From Loripinus fragilis (lineage: Eukaryota > Mollusca > Bivalvia > Lucinida > Lucinidae), in the NCBI GenBank assembly GCA_964019695.1, contig OZ026520.1:32282620-32346619 (forward strand): 64,000 bases of DNA, in the 5' to 3' direction. A model generated the notes under the pieces. The model made no database searches, was not told the origin of the DNA, and was given only the letters and a program-made list of their open reading frames with translations. This document shows positions 52,631-63,592 of this stretch, piece after piece. The position numbers and the translations under genes were made by a program. Positions within the stretch are counted from its first letter, which is position 1. Every line of letters starts with the position of its first letter.

Positions 52631-54842
52631 CAGTTCAAGAATTCACAAATCTGTTCGAGGACAAATTACATACCTAAGCCACTTGTTTTCAGAATTTTTT
52701 TTAACCCTTTGTATACTATTAATTGGACTCTTCCTTCTAGTTTAATACAATAAACTTGGGATAGCCATTGTACATACATGTATCTAGGGGTTTCAGGTAA
52801 TTCAAATATTGTATTTTTCGTCTGAAGATCATTTTACGATACCAAACACAGGCCCCCTAGTGGAACCTTTAAAACCTTTAGAAACCTTTATTTTGGTTGG
52901 AATCCTTTAAAACCTTTTATTTGGCTGAAAAACCTTTAATAACCTTTATTTTGATTAAAAAACCTTTACTTTTGCAAGATCAGTTTGAACATAAGAAATA
53001 GACCAAGTATGCTGACAAAAAATGTCTGTGACAGCTTAGTTTTTCAGAAAGCTGTATTCATCCTCAGACCATTGTGTCTACCTAACTCTTGCACCAGGGT
53101 GACTCTTTAGTTGTCTGATGGTCAGTTTTCCTGAGACTTCAGATAAGGCAACAATAAAAAAAAAGAGAGGTAGGGTATATATAAATGCTTTCAGTTTTGA
53201 TTCCATGCTTAACAGCAGAGGTCATGTCAGAATGACTACACTTTTCCTAGGCTTGCTTAACCCAAATCATTTCATATGTACAAATGTACTTAGTGCTAAT
53301 CTTTCACCAGTAACTGACAACTAGTGAAAGAATGTGTCAGACATGGGAATAGAACCTCAGGGCTCACGCTGCCGTTCGCCATTGTAGCCATTTGCTACAA
53401 AAATGACAGGGTGGCTACAGATTTATTTCATTGGCGAAAAGTCCATTTTCGCCAATAATGGTTCAAAATTTACTGACCGGTGATTTATATGTAAACACAT
53501 GTATCCTGCTGTGTGGGGATTTCCAATATTGGCCAGACTGGGTCACTTGATAATTACCTAATACCCACCGCGGAAGCATATGAGTAAAAATCAATAACCA
53601 GTCCTGAACAAATTATGTTGACCTTTTGTGTCAATAGGTGTCAAAGGATAAAAACGTGTTAAAAACTTATCACAGCACGAGGGACTGTATATTAAATGAG
53701 TTGGTGATTGGATTAATTGAACAATGTGAGTCATTAATGTTTGATTAAAGCCAGGAGATTAACTGATTCACCATGTTTACAATGAAAGCTGAAAGTGAAA
53801 GTAAAAAATTTACCAGTAAAAAAAAAGCAAAAAGACCAGGTTCAATGAATTACAATATAGAAATTAATTTCATGATATTATCCTGTAATAAAAAAAACCC
53901 TGCCTCTTCAGTAAACATATTAGGCAAAAAATCTCTAAGTTATCAACCCTACCAACCCTAATATTTTGGACCCTACTCCACATTTTAAGCAGTTTTTGAA
54001 AAAAAAGAGATAAGAACACCATCTAAGTGTCAAACAATTTGGATCCAGATCAAGATTATCAGAATCCAGATTTGTTATCAGCAGACGACAAAAGTCATCC
54101 CAGCAAGGAAAGAAGCTTTAGCCTAGGGTTGGTTCTTGAGGATGAATGTCTTGAGGAAGAATGTTTTGAATCAACAATTTATTGTTCTAAAAAAGAATAA
54201 ATCCTTGTTCATGTTACAGATTATCATTTTTAATAATTGGAGTACAGAGTACAGTAAGAAAACTAAAGGGTTTTTTTAAAATGATTTCGCACTTTAGAAA
54301 CACACCATACTACATGCCGGCTAAATCTTTGGCTAAAGTCAAGTAAATATGGCTACAACTTTTTCCATTTGGCTAAAGTGTTGGCTACAAAAAAATTTGA
54401 GCCAGGGTGAGCCCTGGAACCTGCAAAGCTCCTGAACATTAGGCTGGCGGCACTACCATCTGTAAAAGTTGGGCTAGGCTCATCTGTTGCACTCTGGGCT
54501 CAATTCATTTTGGTCTCAGATGAACAGGGTTAACTTGTAAAATGTGCTGATTTTCAAATGTTAATGTCTTAGGTTGTCAAATCTGAACAGTGATATCTGC
54601 ACACGAACGAGACTAATGCAGATATATGCATAGTTTTCTAAATCTTTATTTAAAAGAGCATACAATATAAATGGGAGCAACATCCTTTGAAATTCTTCAT
54701 TTACTGAAGGTATAATTGCCCCTACAAAATGACCAGAGATGATCTCTCCTGCTTTCTTGGTTTTCAAAAATTTCCGGGGGAGGACCCCCGCACCCCCCCC
54801 CCCTTCCAGACCAGGAAATGTGATTAATTTTTCAATCCAACA
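52631..54842. repeat. Tandem duplication, unit 1 (with transposon insertion)
   Basis: Nearly identical to 54843-55999 apart from the 1,059-bp insertion with its duplicated 6 bp, a C-run length difference and a few single-base changes. It starts at CAGTTCAAGAATTCACAAAT. It contains a C-rich tract at 54792-54803. Confidence 0.92.
53358..54416. mobile_element. 1,059-bp DNA transposon with matching empty site nearby
   Basis: Ends CAGGGCTCAC and GTGAGCCCTG (10 bp exact). The 6-bp repeat GAACCT flanks it (53352-53357, 54417-54422). The second unit of the tandem duplication has the uninterrupted site ATAGAACCTGCAAAG near 55563. Inside are half of a Pal-1 element (about 54005-54115) and a lysine-rich 62-codon frame at 53773 that I cannot assign. 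Confidence 0.9.
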
Positions 54843-55999
54843 CAGTTCAAGAATTCACAAATCTGTTCGAGGACAAATTACATACCTAAGCCACTTGTTT
54901 TCAGAATTTTTTTTAACCCTTTGTATACTATTAATTGGACTCTTCCTTCTAGTTTAATACAATAAACTTGGGATAGCCATTGTACATACATGTATCTAGG
55001 GGTTTCAGGTAATTCAAATATTGTATTTTTTGTCTGAAGATCATTTTACGATACCAAACACAGGCCCCCTAGTGGAACCTTTAAAACCTTTAGAAACTTT
55101 TATTTTGGTTGGAATCCTTTAAAACCTTTTATTTGGCTGAAAAACCTTTAATAACCTTTATTTTGATTAAAAAACCTTTACTTTTGCAAGATCAGTTTGA
55201 ACATAAGAAATAGACCAAGTATGCTGACAAAAAATGTCTGTGACAGCTTAGTTTTTCAGAAAGCTGTATTCATCCTCAGACCATTGTGTCTACCTAACTC
55301 TTGCACCAGGGTGACTCTTTAGTTGTCTGATGGTCAGTTTTCCTGAGACTTCAGATAAGGCAACAATAAAAAAAAAGAGAGGTAGGGTATATATAAATGC
55401 TTTCAGTTTTGATTCCATGCTTAACAGCAGAGGTCATGTCAGAATGACTACACTTTTCCTAGGCTTGCTTAACCCAAATCATTTCATATGTACAAATGTA
55501 CTTAGTGCTAATCTTTCACCAGTAACTGACAACTAGTGAAAGAATGTGTCAGACATGGGAATAGAACCTGCAAAGCTCCTGAACATTAGGCTGGCGGCAC
55601 TACCATCTGTAAAAGTTGGGCTAGGCTCATCTGTTGCACTCTGGGCTCAATTCATTTTGGTCTCAGATGAACAGGGTTAACTTGTAAAATGTGCTGATTT
55701 TCAAATGTTAATGTCTTAGGTTGTCAAATCTGAACAGTGATATCTGCACACGAACGAGACTAATGCAGATATATGCATAGTTTTCTAAATCTTTATTTAA
55801 AAGAGCATACAATATAAATGGGAGCAACATCCTTTGAAATTCTTCATTTACTGAAGGTATAATTGCCCCTACAAAATGACCAGAGATGATCTCTCCTGCT
55901 TTCTTGGTTTTCAAAAATTTCCGGGGGAGGACCCCCGCACCCCCCCCCCCCCCCCCCCCTTCCAGACCAGGAAATGTGATTAATTTTTCAATCCAACAC
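54843..55999. repeat. Tandem duplication, unit 2 (empty site)
   Basis: 1157 bp, offset 2212 from unit 1. It keeps the uninterrupted target of the inserted transposon. The C run near 55940-55959 is longer than in unit 1. The unit ends at TTTTTCAATCCAACAC, next to the start of a new copy in unit 1, as expected for a head-to-tail duplication. Confidence 0.92.
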
Positions 56000-56305
56000 T
56001 GTGCAATGCAAGCATTGGGTTAAAAGTAATGTTTCAACTAAGGGGGCACACAACAGCGGGAATTTTCATATTGATTTGTGATGAGATGGCTATATATTTG
56101 TTGCCTAAGGATTTCCTGTACCAGAAACATACCATCATCTATCATAGCAGGGATTTAAAGATCAGAATCCTATGACATTACTGGAATATTTGAACTTGAT
56201 TTGCTCTTTATTTTTTGTTAAAATTTCAATGAAATAACCTTTATTTTGCCTAAAATAGCCTTTATAAAAAACCTTTAATTTCATGAGAGTCTGCTAGGGG
56301 GCCTG
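55061..56305. mobile_element. 1.25-kb DNA element with CAGGCCCCCTAG ends
   Basis: Left end CAGGCCCCCTAG, right end CTAGGGGGCCTG (12 bp exact). The 6-bp repeat CAAACA flanks it (55055-55060, 56306-56311). Both ends carry AACCTTTA-type subterminal motifs (AAAACCTTTAGAAACC and AAAAACCTTTAATTT). Its left 940 bp and 218 bp of flank are also present at 52631-54842, so a second left end lies at 52849. Non-coding. Confidence 0.8.
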
Positions 56306-56311
56306 CAAACA

Positions 56312-57240
56312 GTGTAGACCCTGATGAAATGCCGCATCACACCCAAAGTGGCCCATATCATCCCTATGGAGAAAAGGCCATATCACCATGTTCTGAGCTC
56401 TCAGCGTTTATTGCTGTTACCAGGCGCAATGCAAAGCTCGTGCCAAATTATGAGTCCCTGTCCTGGGCCTGAATAAGCATATTAATAAAAGGGTGCACGC
56501 TTAACAAATTGTGATTCATTATCATCACTTCCCTTGGGACCTTGCGAAATTTAATGTTTGAGGAAAAAAAAGGCATTTTGTTGGCAATTCATTTTGAATT
56601 TTCTGAATTCACCAGTTTATTGTTGTTCAAGATAAAGGAGTTGACCTATTAGGCGTGAAATCTCCCTAAAAGTCATTTGTGAAAAAAAATCAGTCTATGA
56701 TTTTTGCAATAATTACCATGACTATCAATGGACATACATGTAAGTTCAAAAACTCACTTTTAAAATGGTGTTCAAACCATGGGCAAAGTTGAAGGCCCAA
56801 AAAGTAAGTTTTTTCTTTATTAATTCCACAACTGTGTGTTACCATCAAAGAATGTAAAATAGCTTTTTCTAACAATCTAGTTTACTCGTAGTATGCATGC
56901 GCACTATTTAAGTGTGCAATATGCAGATAATACTTCCAATTGTAAATAAGCAAATGGGGACTCTTCAATCTTTTTCGTTTGAAAGTATGTTGCCCACCTT
57001 GACCCAACTTCCTACTAACATATATAAATATTGTGTAAATTCATTTAATGTGTGGGGCACATATGTACTTTTATATGAAAAAAAATAAGTGTTTCCATTC
57101 ATCTATTTACAACCGGAGTTATTAACTGCATTTTGCACGCTTAAAAAGTCCACAAGCATCTTGATCATACTGATCAAATCAGATAAAGTTAGATAAATCT
57201 ATTTTGGCAGTGGCTGTCAGCAGGAAATTCGCTATTGACA
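56312..57240. other. Unassigned stretch
   Basis: Between the CAGGCCCCCTAG element and a Pal-1 copy. No coding signal seen. Confidence 0.45.
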
Positions 57241-57244
57241 GTCG

Positions 57245-57435
57245 GCTTTGAGTGCTGGGTGATTTTTCGTGCTTTTGTTGTCGTCTTCTGACTTTTTATT
57301 CAAAATAAACTTCTTTCACGAACACTATCAGAGTGTCAAAAAGTTTGGATTGACATATTGTTGGTCCTTATCCCAGGGTCCAAACTGTTTGCAAATGTTA
57401 TATCAGCAGACGACAAAAGTAGGGAGATAGTTAAT
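57245..57435. mobile_element. Pal-1 MITE copy
   Basis: GAGTGCTGGGTGATTTTTCG, GTTGTCGTCTTCTGAC, GAACACTATCAGAGTGTCAA, CAGCAGACGACAAAAGT. Confidence 0.75.
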
Positions 57436-57439
57436 GCAG

Positions 57440-58345
57440 TTCTCCAGATAATTTTGACTACCATCAGTACGTGAAACTTGATCCGTATCGGCTATTTTCA
57501 GTCCGTACATATATTAATTTTTTAAAAATATATGCTTAGCCAAATATTTTATGAAAGCTTATACTTGTATTTAAAACGGGTCACGTTGTTGCTGTCTTTT
57601 GATCACCCATTTATCCAAACGGCGATGTCCCTATGCATGTAGGCAAGAATATCGGAACAGGGATGATCGTTTTATTGCCATCTGTAAACAGGCTGCACTT
57701 CTAAAGCCGAGAAATTCCTACTTTCAGTTTCTACATTGACTGTTTCACATGAAATTGCAAGGACCAAACTGATAGCAAACTCCCATTGAGTGGTCTCTGC
57801 ACACATATTATTCTGAAAACACGTTTTTCTTCAAGGAAGACATGGTAAGGGACGCAACTGTTGGGGAGTTTGTATTGAGGCAAAAATTAAACATCGATGA
57901 GCAGTACAGCAGGATGATTCTGGATTTCTGAAACTCATAAATTTTGGCAGATTCACAAATCAGTTCAAATATCAAGCCGCAAGCGTCTTCTTATTCGGAA
58001 TGGATGAAACTTCGGGTTAACTTACGGTACAGGCAAAAACACACCCATATTCTGTACGTACCTATACTAATTTTTTCCCCAAATATGGATTGAGTTGAAA
58101 ATTACTAATTTTCATCTCAATCCATATTTGGACAAAACGGATCTGTAATTTACGCCTGTACGGACGCTATCTGGAGCACTGTTTATGATCTGAGCCTTCA
58201 TCTGTATGAACTTCCACACTCTGTATGTATGAGGCAGAGCAGTGAAGATGCTGGTGAGACTGTGCATTTGCGCAGGTTGGTCTGAACCTTTGCTTCTCAC
58301 CTACAATATACTAGATGCCCAAAATCTTACATGTTGACTCCAATC
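57440..58345. other. Unassigned stretch with a possible donor
   Basis: Contains GACATG|GTAAGG at 57838-57849 on the plus strand, a possible first-exon donor for the gene at 61196, and the inverted pair ATATGGATTGAG / CTCAATCCATAT at 58084-58131. No proof of transcription. Confidence 0.3.
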
Positions 58346-58346
58346 T

Positions 58347-58562
58347 GGCCCCAAGGTTTTAAAACAATCTCATCATGCTCAACTCAACTGAGCATGAAAT
58401 TTATCATGCTCATAACATTTATCAGCTTAATTCATACAACCTCTGAGAGTTTCAAAGCAAGGAAAATCTAATTTTTCTGGCAATTTAAGTTTTCAGGAGC
58501 AGTTGAAATTTCATGCTCAATAGAGTTGATCATGAAAGAAGTTTTTTTAAATTCCGACCTTG
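58347..58562. mobile_element. Pal-6 MITE copy
   Basis: GGCCCCAAGGTTTTAAAAC, CTCAACTGAGCATGAAATTT and GATCATGAAAGAAGTTTTTT. The arms are more diverged than at 13761. Confidence 0.7.
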
Positions 58563-58829
58563 ATTTTTGGATCGCCCATGGATATATTTTTCTGTTCTTT
58601 CATCAGAAGGGATTAGAAATCCTGACCTTTTCCATATAGGTCAGGAGAAATATTATATAATAATCTGTCTAGAACATGCTGAGGGCAATTAGTTATTAAT
58701 GCCAATAAACCACACAGTTTATGCTATATTTACCTTCAGTATGGTTTTATTCAAGAGGTGAAATGTCCATCTCAGACCAAAGGTCACATTGAGGTCAATG
58801 CTGGGCAAATCTGGTGGTCAAACACCTAC

Positions 58830-59008
58830 CTGTGCCGTTTAGTATCTTTCTGTATCTAATTGGATAGTTACTTTCATGTAAACTGTTAGGAATATTCTGA
58901 GTTTGGCTGGAATTTCTTCCGTGTAGAATTTTGTAGATTGAAACATCATTGGAAAAGTATTTTTGGGTTTCCGTGGAATTATTGGAATCATAAAATATTG
59001 TGGCGAAA
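58830..59008 (-). CDS. Possible isolated minus-strand exon, unknown product
   Basis: Open on the minus strand for about 300 nt in AT-rich, repeat-poor DNA. It is bounded by a plausible acceptor (tatttttcacaag) and a good donor (GGCACAG|GTAGGTG). The translation is polar and rich in N-glycosylation sequons (DSNNSTETQKYF, GRNSSQTQN, LNGTG). I know no family for it. No neighbouring exon supports it, so it may be a chance reading frame. Confidence 0.22.
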
Positions 59009-59299
59009 CTTGTGAAAAATACAACAGGGAATATGTAATTACTACTATATCTGTATATATATTGGAAATAAGTGTAAATCGAGAGTTCAGGTGAGTTCAA
59101 GCCCAGTAATATTGGCAGGTTTCACTAGGTTTTAATTGGTCAGATATTACTGTTACTGGTCAAAGGTTTATGAAAGGTCAATATCTACATGGAGTGCATA
59201 GAGGATAGGAGCTTTAGCCTTTAGTCTGCTGTATGCAAATATTATCCAATAAACCTTATCCTGCTGAAGAAATTCACATGGCCCCTGTCCTTTAGTTAA

Positions 59300-59541
59300 C
59301 CCTTAATGCGCCAATCGCAACAAAGTCGTCTGCTTTTCTCGTCTGCTGAAATGCTAAAGAAGCCTCTATGACAAACAGTGTGTACCCAGATCAGACTGCT
59401 CCTATAGGAGCAGTCTGTTCTGGGCCCACGCTATTTGCTTCTATACTTAATTTGTCAGTAATGTTTGGCAATTATTTGCAGCAGACAACTTCAGCAGACG
59501 TAATTTTTCAGATGCATTTTTTCTTGACGTCTAAGGGTTAA
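59300..59541. mobile_element. Pal-8 MITE copy
   Basis: TAACCCTTAATGCGCCAATC ... CAGACTGCTCCTATAGGAGC ... GCAGCAGACAACTTC ... GACGTCTAAGGGTTA. Confidence 0.8.
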
Positions 59542-59561
59542 CATGGCCCCTGTCCTTTAGT

Positions 59562-59735
59562 TAAGAGTGTGTATCAAAAATTATTTTTGTTATTTCTCAA
59601 CCAAAACATATGTTGTGGGTACTCAAAAGAACGTCTCAATGAGACTGTTCTTTTGAGTACCCAAAACATATGTTGAAATTGATGGGTAAGAGAATATTTA
59701 CAATTTTACGCTGAAAACTATTGTTTGTCTAAACA
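59562..59735. mobile_element. Pal-4 MITE copy
   Basis: ATATGTTGTGGGTACTCAAAA / TTTTGAGTACCCAAAACATAT around GTCTCAATGAGAC, with AATTATTTTTGTTATTTCTC at the left. Confidence 0.8.
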
Positions 59736-59741
59736 TATGAT

Positions 59742-60935
59742 GGCCCTTTAAATTGTGTTTTCTGACTGGATCAGATGCTGCTGATGCGCGATTCCAAAAA
59801 ATAAAGTGGGCTTTTAGGCTGCATGGAAAACAGTCACAGTGCAGACCCTGATCGGATGGCTTTGTCAGAAGCCAGCTGATCTGGATCCTTGCCAGACATC
59901 AGCAGCTGAGCTGATCTGGATCTACACTGTTTTCTGAAGATGGCAAATCCGGGTTCCGCAGGACAAGGGTTAAAGCAGGACTCCAGATAAGAGCATGATC
60001 AGAATGCTTTGAGCAGCCTGATCTGGGTCTGCACTACTTTCATGACATTTTTTTCTGATTTTACATGTGTGTAATATTAATGTTTAACTTCAATGAAGAA
60101 AAAATGGGCCAAGCAAAAGATACTTCTGAATTTGATTTGGTGCATTCTGTTTAGAACCCTTGTCCTGCTGAACCCAGATTTGTTCTTTTTTGAAAGCACT
60201 ATAGATCCAGATCATGAAGCCATCTGATCAGACTCCAAACTGATTGAAAATACATGCTTACAGCTGGAAATTATGCTGCAGGTTGACAGGTTAAATAATG
60301 GGGGAGACATGTACTCACTTTAGCACATAAAATATTCAGCATGACAAGGGTTAATACATGTAGCCTATAAGATTGGGTTTGGACCCTTCCATCAAGTTTG
60401 ATACAATACAGTATTAATGTTCCATTATACCTTTTTAGCTCACCTGAGCCATAGGCTGTAGACAAAACGTACAGTACTTAGTCTTTGAACAACTGTGAAA
60501 AGGAACCACCCAAGGATCCCTCAGAATTCCTGTGGAGTTTGGTGAAATTCCATCAAGTGGTTTAGATGCTGCCTAAGTAAATTGTTGACAGACAACAGAC
60601 TACTGTCAGCAAAAGCTATTTGGCAGTGGTGCTTAATCAAATCGGCAACCAAGCCTTCATTTACTTCCACACTTTGCAGCAAAGGATCTGGTGAGGCTGC
60701 GGAGGTGTAGACTTTTGATACCCCATGATTTCAGGCTCATGGTATCAAATCAGATGGAAGATTTCATTAGTATACAAAGGGTTAAATAATGGGTAGACTG
60801 ACAAGCAGAAAATTGAAACATATTAGATGGGAGATTAGGGAGCATCATAAGAGCCTTATCTTTAACATTGCTATCAATATTATAGACGATTTGTCACCTC
60901 TGACAGTTGTATTTTGCATGGGTAAAAGTTTTCAG
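59742..60935. other. Remnants of palindromic repeats
   Basis: Scattered pieces such as CAGCTGATCTGGATC, GATCTGGGTCTGCAC and, at 60437, AGCTCACCTGAGCCATAGGC (end of the repeat type seen at 17858). No full element or exon recognised. Confidence 0.45.
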
Positions 60936-60946
60936 GATTATTCCCG

Positions 60947-61002
60947 AATTCAGGACTTCGAGGCTGACTTTTCATAGGAAGTCAGCCTCGAAATCCTGAA
61001 TT
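60947..61002. repeat. Hairpin just before the regulator-like exon
   Basis: Arms TTCAGGACTTCGAGGCTGAC and GTCAGCCTCGAAATCCTGAA with an 8-base gap (one mismatch inside). It lies about 200 bp upstream of the acceptor at 61195. Confidence 0.7.
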
Positions 61003-61195
61003 ATGGAGACCATAACAGCTTCTCTTGATTTATTTCTAGTCTGTCTGAGGCCATTTGACCTTTTAAACTTGAAATTGGGAATATTTAGTGGGCATACTAC
61101 AAGTTTTAAGATTGGAGTCTCAAATGTTCAGGATTTTGGAAATTTTGAACCTTCACCCATGTTTTTGTGTTCATTTTAGATATTTATCTTTTCAG

Positions 61196-61477
61196 GAAAA
61201 AATACAGACTTGATGTCACATGACGTCGGTAGACGACGGCCCTTCCTCCAGCCAATCTACGGAGGTAGTATCCTCCCCGACGGCGAGGGTTCAGCCCTCC
61301 AACATCATAGGCATGGAGAATCAACTCGATAATGTCATTCACTTGGTAACTCCACAAGGGATACCCATCTCATTGGCAACAGGAGGTGCTCAGAGTGGCA
61401 ATGTGCTGCCTATGCAGACAATAACGCTTGCCCCGGGAAATTTTGCTTTGCCGGTGACATTGTCTGCCCAGCAACTG
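61196..61477 (+). CDS. First coding exon of an unrecognised regulator-like protein
   Basis: Acceptor atcttttcag|GAAAAA shows an upstream non-coding exon. The donor is CAACTG|GTTAGT. The ATG at 61220 opens 86 codons in phase 0: MTSVDDGPSSSQSTEVVSSP, later IHLVTPQGIPISLATGG and MQTITLAPGNFALPV. The composition (Ser/Thr start, then G/V/T/Q/L-rich with no globular motif) resembles glutamine/hydrophobic activation regions of transcription factors. That is an inference; I do not recognise the family. An out-of-frame ATG lies 7 nt upstream (61213) and opens a 39-codon overlapping reading frame. Confidence 0.6.
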
Positions 61478-61784
61478 GTTAGTATTAACCCATTTAAGTC
61501 TAGCCTTTTTTTATGAGACATGGGCAAACACTGCAGAACCACACCAGACAACGCAGAATGTGGCGTCTGATTATGGTCTCAACAGTTGGCTTACAGTTTG
61601 GTCTATGGTCTATTAAAATTTGAAAGAAAATGAAAAATATCACCCAACAACAACCATGAAATTGAAATGAAGTTGTTGGAAAATCCATTTTGCATAAATA
61701 GGTTAAGTTATAACATCAAAACTTTGACCAATATATGTATGTGAAGAGAGCTAGTTCACAAGATGAAAAATCTTAAACTGATTA

Positions 61785-61925
61785 GCCTGGAGATTATAAA
61801 ACTCTTGACTGAGCATAAAATTTCAATAGCTCATAGAAACTAAGATACTGAAAAATAAAGACTTTTGCCTGCGTAGAAGTTAGAACACTCAGATGCAATA
61901 TCCATGCAAAATACAACTGTCAGAG
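61785..61925. mobile_element. Pal-6 partial copy
   Basis: GCCTGGAGATTATAAAACTC then GAGCATAAAATTTCAATAGC. Only one arm is recognisable. It lies in the intron of the regulator-like gene. Confidence 0.5.
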
Positions 61926-62758
61926 GCGACAAATGCATGAGAACGGAGCTAGTTCACAAGATGAAAATCTGAAATTATCTAGGCAGGCCTATGAAAAATT
62001 ACAAAGTATGCAAAGAGTTCAAGACAGACTACAGACATACAAATGTATAGCAGGCTTGAAAGTAGTCCTACATTTTTGTTCTTTCATACTTTTTTCCTAC
62101 TTTCGCATTAAAGGTTTCTACTATTCCTACTGTTTTGCAGTCAAATGCAAAAAAAAGAGATTGGTCTCTTTCGCACAAGATGGAAGCATTTACCCCAGAC
62201 CCCCGCTTAAATAATCTTTCTTTACATTTTCAACATAGCTCTCACATAGATTTCCTTCCCTGCTTTATTTTCATGCCAGTGTTTCCACTAAAGTCATTTT
62301 GCAGTATTGTTGTAAGTCAATATACAACTTTTAGTCAGAACTTAGTTAAATTATTCCTACTTTATTCCTACTTTTGATCGTGAGATTCCTAATTTTTGTC
62401 TAGAAATCATTCCTCCTTTTTTCCTACTTTTTCATTAAAGGCCACTTGAAAAGCCTGCGTATAGCAAATTCAATGCAAACTGGATATTTATGAACATGAT
62501 GAAGAGAAATATGATAAATAAAATGTGCTAAATTTTGAATGGCTAGTTGGCTACTATAATGTGTCTAGACAAACCGTGCAGACCCAGATCATACTGCTTC
62601 TTAACTCTTAAGAAGCAGTCTGATTGGGGTCATCTCTGTTTGCAATTCTGACATGTATTTTGTAATTTCCAACCCTGAAAGAGAAAATAAGTTGAAATTT
62701 TAAAAAATCTATTCTACTGTATTGAGATGTGAACTAAACATTTTATATGTTATTTCAG

Positions 62759-62926
62759 GTGAATAGTTCTGGTGGTGTTACGGCTAATGGTGGGTCCCCA
62801 GTGGTGATGTCTCCACTGATACCAGAGTTAGCCAGTAAAATCAAGGGTGAATTGGGTGCTCAGCAGATTATACATGTGCCAGCAGGAGCTGTGGGCGCTA
62901 CTGTTGACTGGACATCAAAACTGAAG
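62759..62926 (+). CDS. Second coding exon of the regulator-like protein (gene continues beyond the window)
   Basis: 168 nt, exactly 56 codons, in phase with the previous exon. Acceptor tatttcag|GTGAAT, donor CTGAAG|GTACGA. It encodes VNSSGGVTANGGSPVVMSPL, then IPELASKIKGELGAQQIIHV and PAGAVGATVDWTSKLK. A Gly/Ser/Val-rich start is followed by a more charged, possibly folded stretch. No downstream exon is recognisable before 64000. Exactly matching phases and consensus splice sites support the model; the product is unnamed. Confidence 0.6.
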
Positions 62927-62952
62927 GTACGAGAGTCTGTAAAAATTCATTT

Positions 62953-63190
62953 GACCTGCGACATGTGATTTCCAACAATGTGGCATTTTGACAAGTGTAG
63001 ACTCAGACGAGCCTGTGCAGCCTCCTGTTAAGCTTAGAAACTCCAAATGATGTTCAGTCGGTAGCTTAATACTCATAGAATATTCAAGCAACTAGCAAAG
63101 GCTCTGATCAGACTGCGCGTATGCGCAGGCTGATCTGAGGCTTCGCTGGTCACACCTACCACATTGTTTGAAATCTCATGTCACGGCTCA
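62953..63190. mobile_element. Pal-3 MITE copy after the second regulator exon
   Basis: TGCGACATGTGATTTCC ... GACTGCGCGTATGCGCAGGC ... GAAATCTCATGTCACGGCTC. It starts 27 bp past the donor of the exon ending at 62926. Confidence 0.8.
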
Positions 63191-63194
63191 TTAA

Positions 63195-63325
63195 TTTTTC
63201 TTTATTCTCAACCAAAACATTTGCTGCGAAAGGAATTGTTTCATTCAAGAGACATTGTTAATGTCTCTTGAATGAAACAATGCTTTTGAAAACCGAAAAC
63301 GTAAAAAAAAAAATTTTACTCTTAA
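63195..63325. mobile_element. Pal-4-related palindrome
   Basis: TTTATTCTCAACCAAAACAT ... CATTCAAGAGACATTG / AATGTCTCTTGAATG ... a different inner stem from other Pal-4 copies. Confidence 0.55.
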
Positions 63326-63517
63326 TTTTTTGTTTATCCGGAAGTATGATAGATGATGCACATGTAAAGTAGTTCAGGAGTTTATGTAAAATAGTTCAGC
63401 AATGAAGATAACTTTTGTCGTTAAATTTTTAGGTGTTGGCCAAAAGTGTAGCTTGTTTTATTTTACTTACAAAAAAGCGCAATTTGATACTTTAATTTGC
63501 ACTTTAATCCAGCAAGT

Positions 63518-63592
63518 TAGAAGCACAGTGGCTCAGTGGTAGAGAACAAGACTTGTGATTGAAGGGTCACTAGTTCAAGACATATCAGGGGA
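63518..63592 (+). mobile_element. SINE 5' fragment
   Basis: Head GCACAGTGGCTCAGTGGTAG followed by a decayed B-box region (CTAGTTCAAGAC). The body and tail are absent. It lies downstream of exon 2 of the regulator-like gene. Confidence 0.65.

Noticed and set aside
53118..55536. Identical 68-codon frames at 53118 and 55330 (plus) and at 54561 and 55708 (minus)
   Set aside because: They are identical only because of the recent tandem duplication; no sign of coding selection.
57842..57931. Short frame MVRDATVGEFVLRQ on the plus strand
   Set aside because: Only 29 codons, with no family match. The GTAAGG after its ATG may instead be a splice donor.
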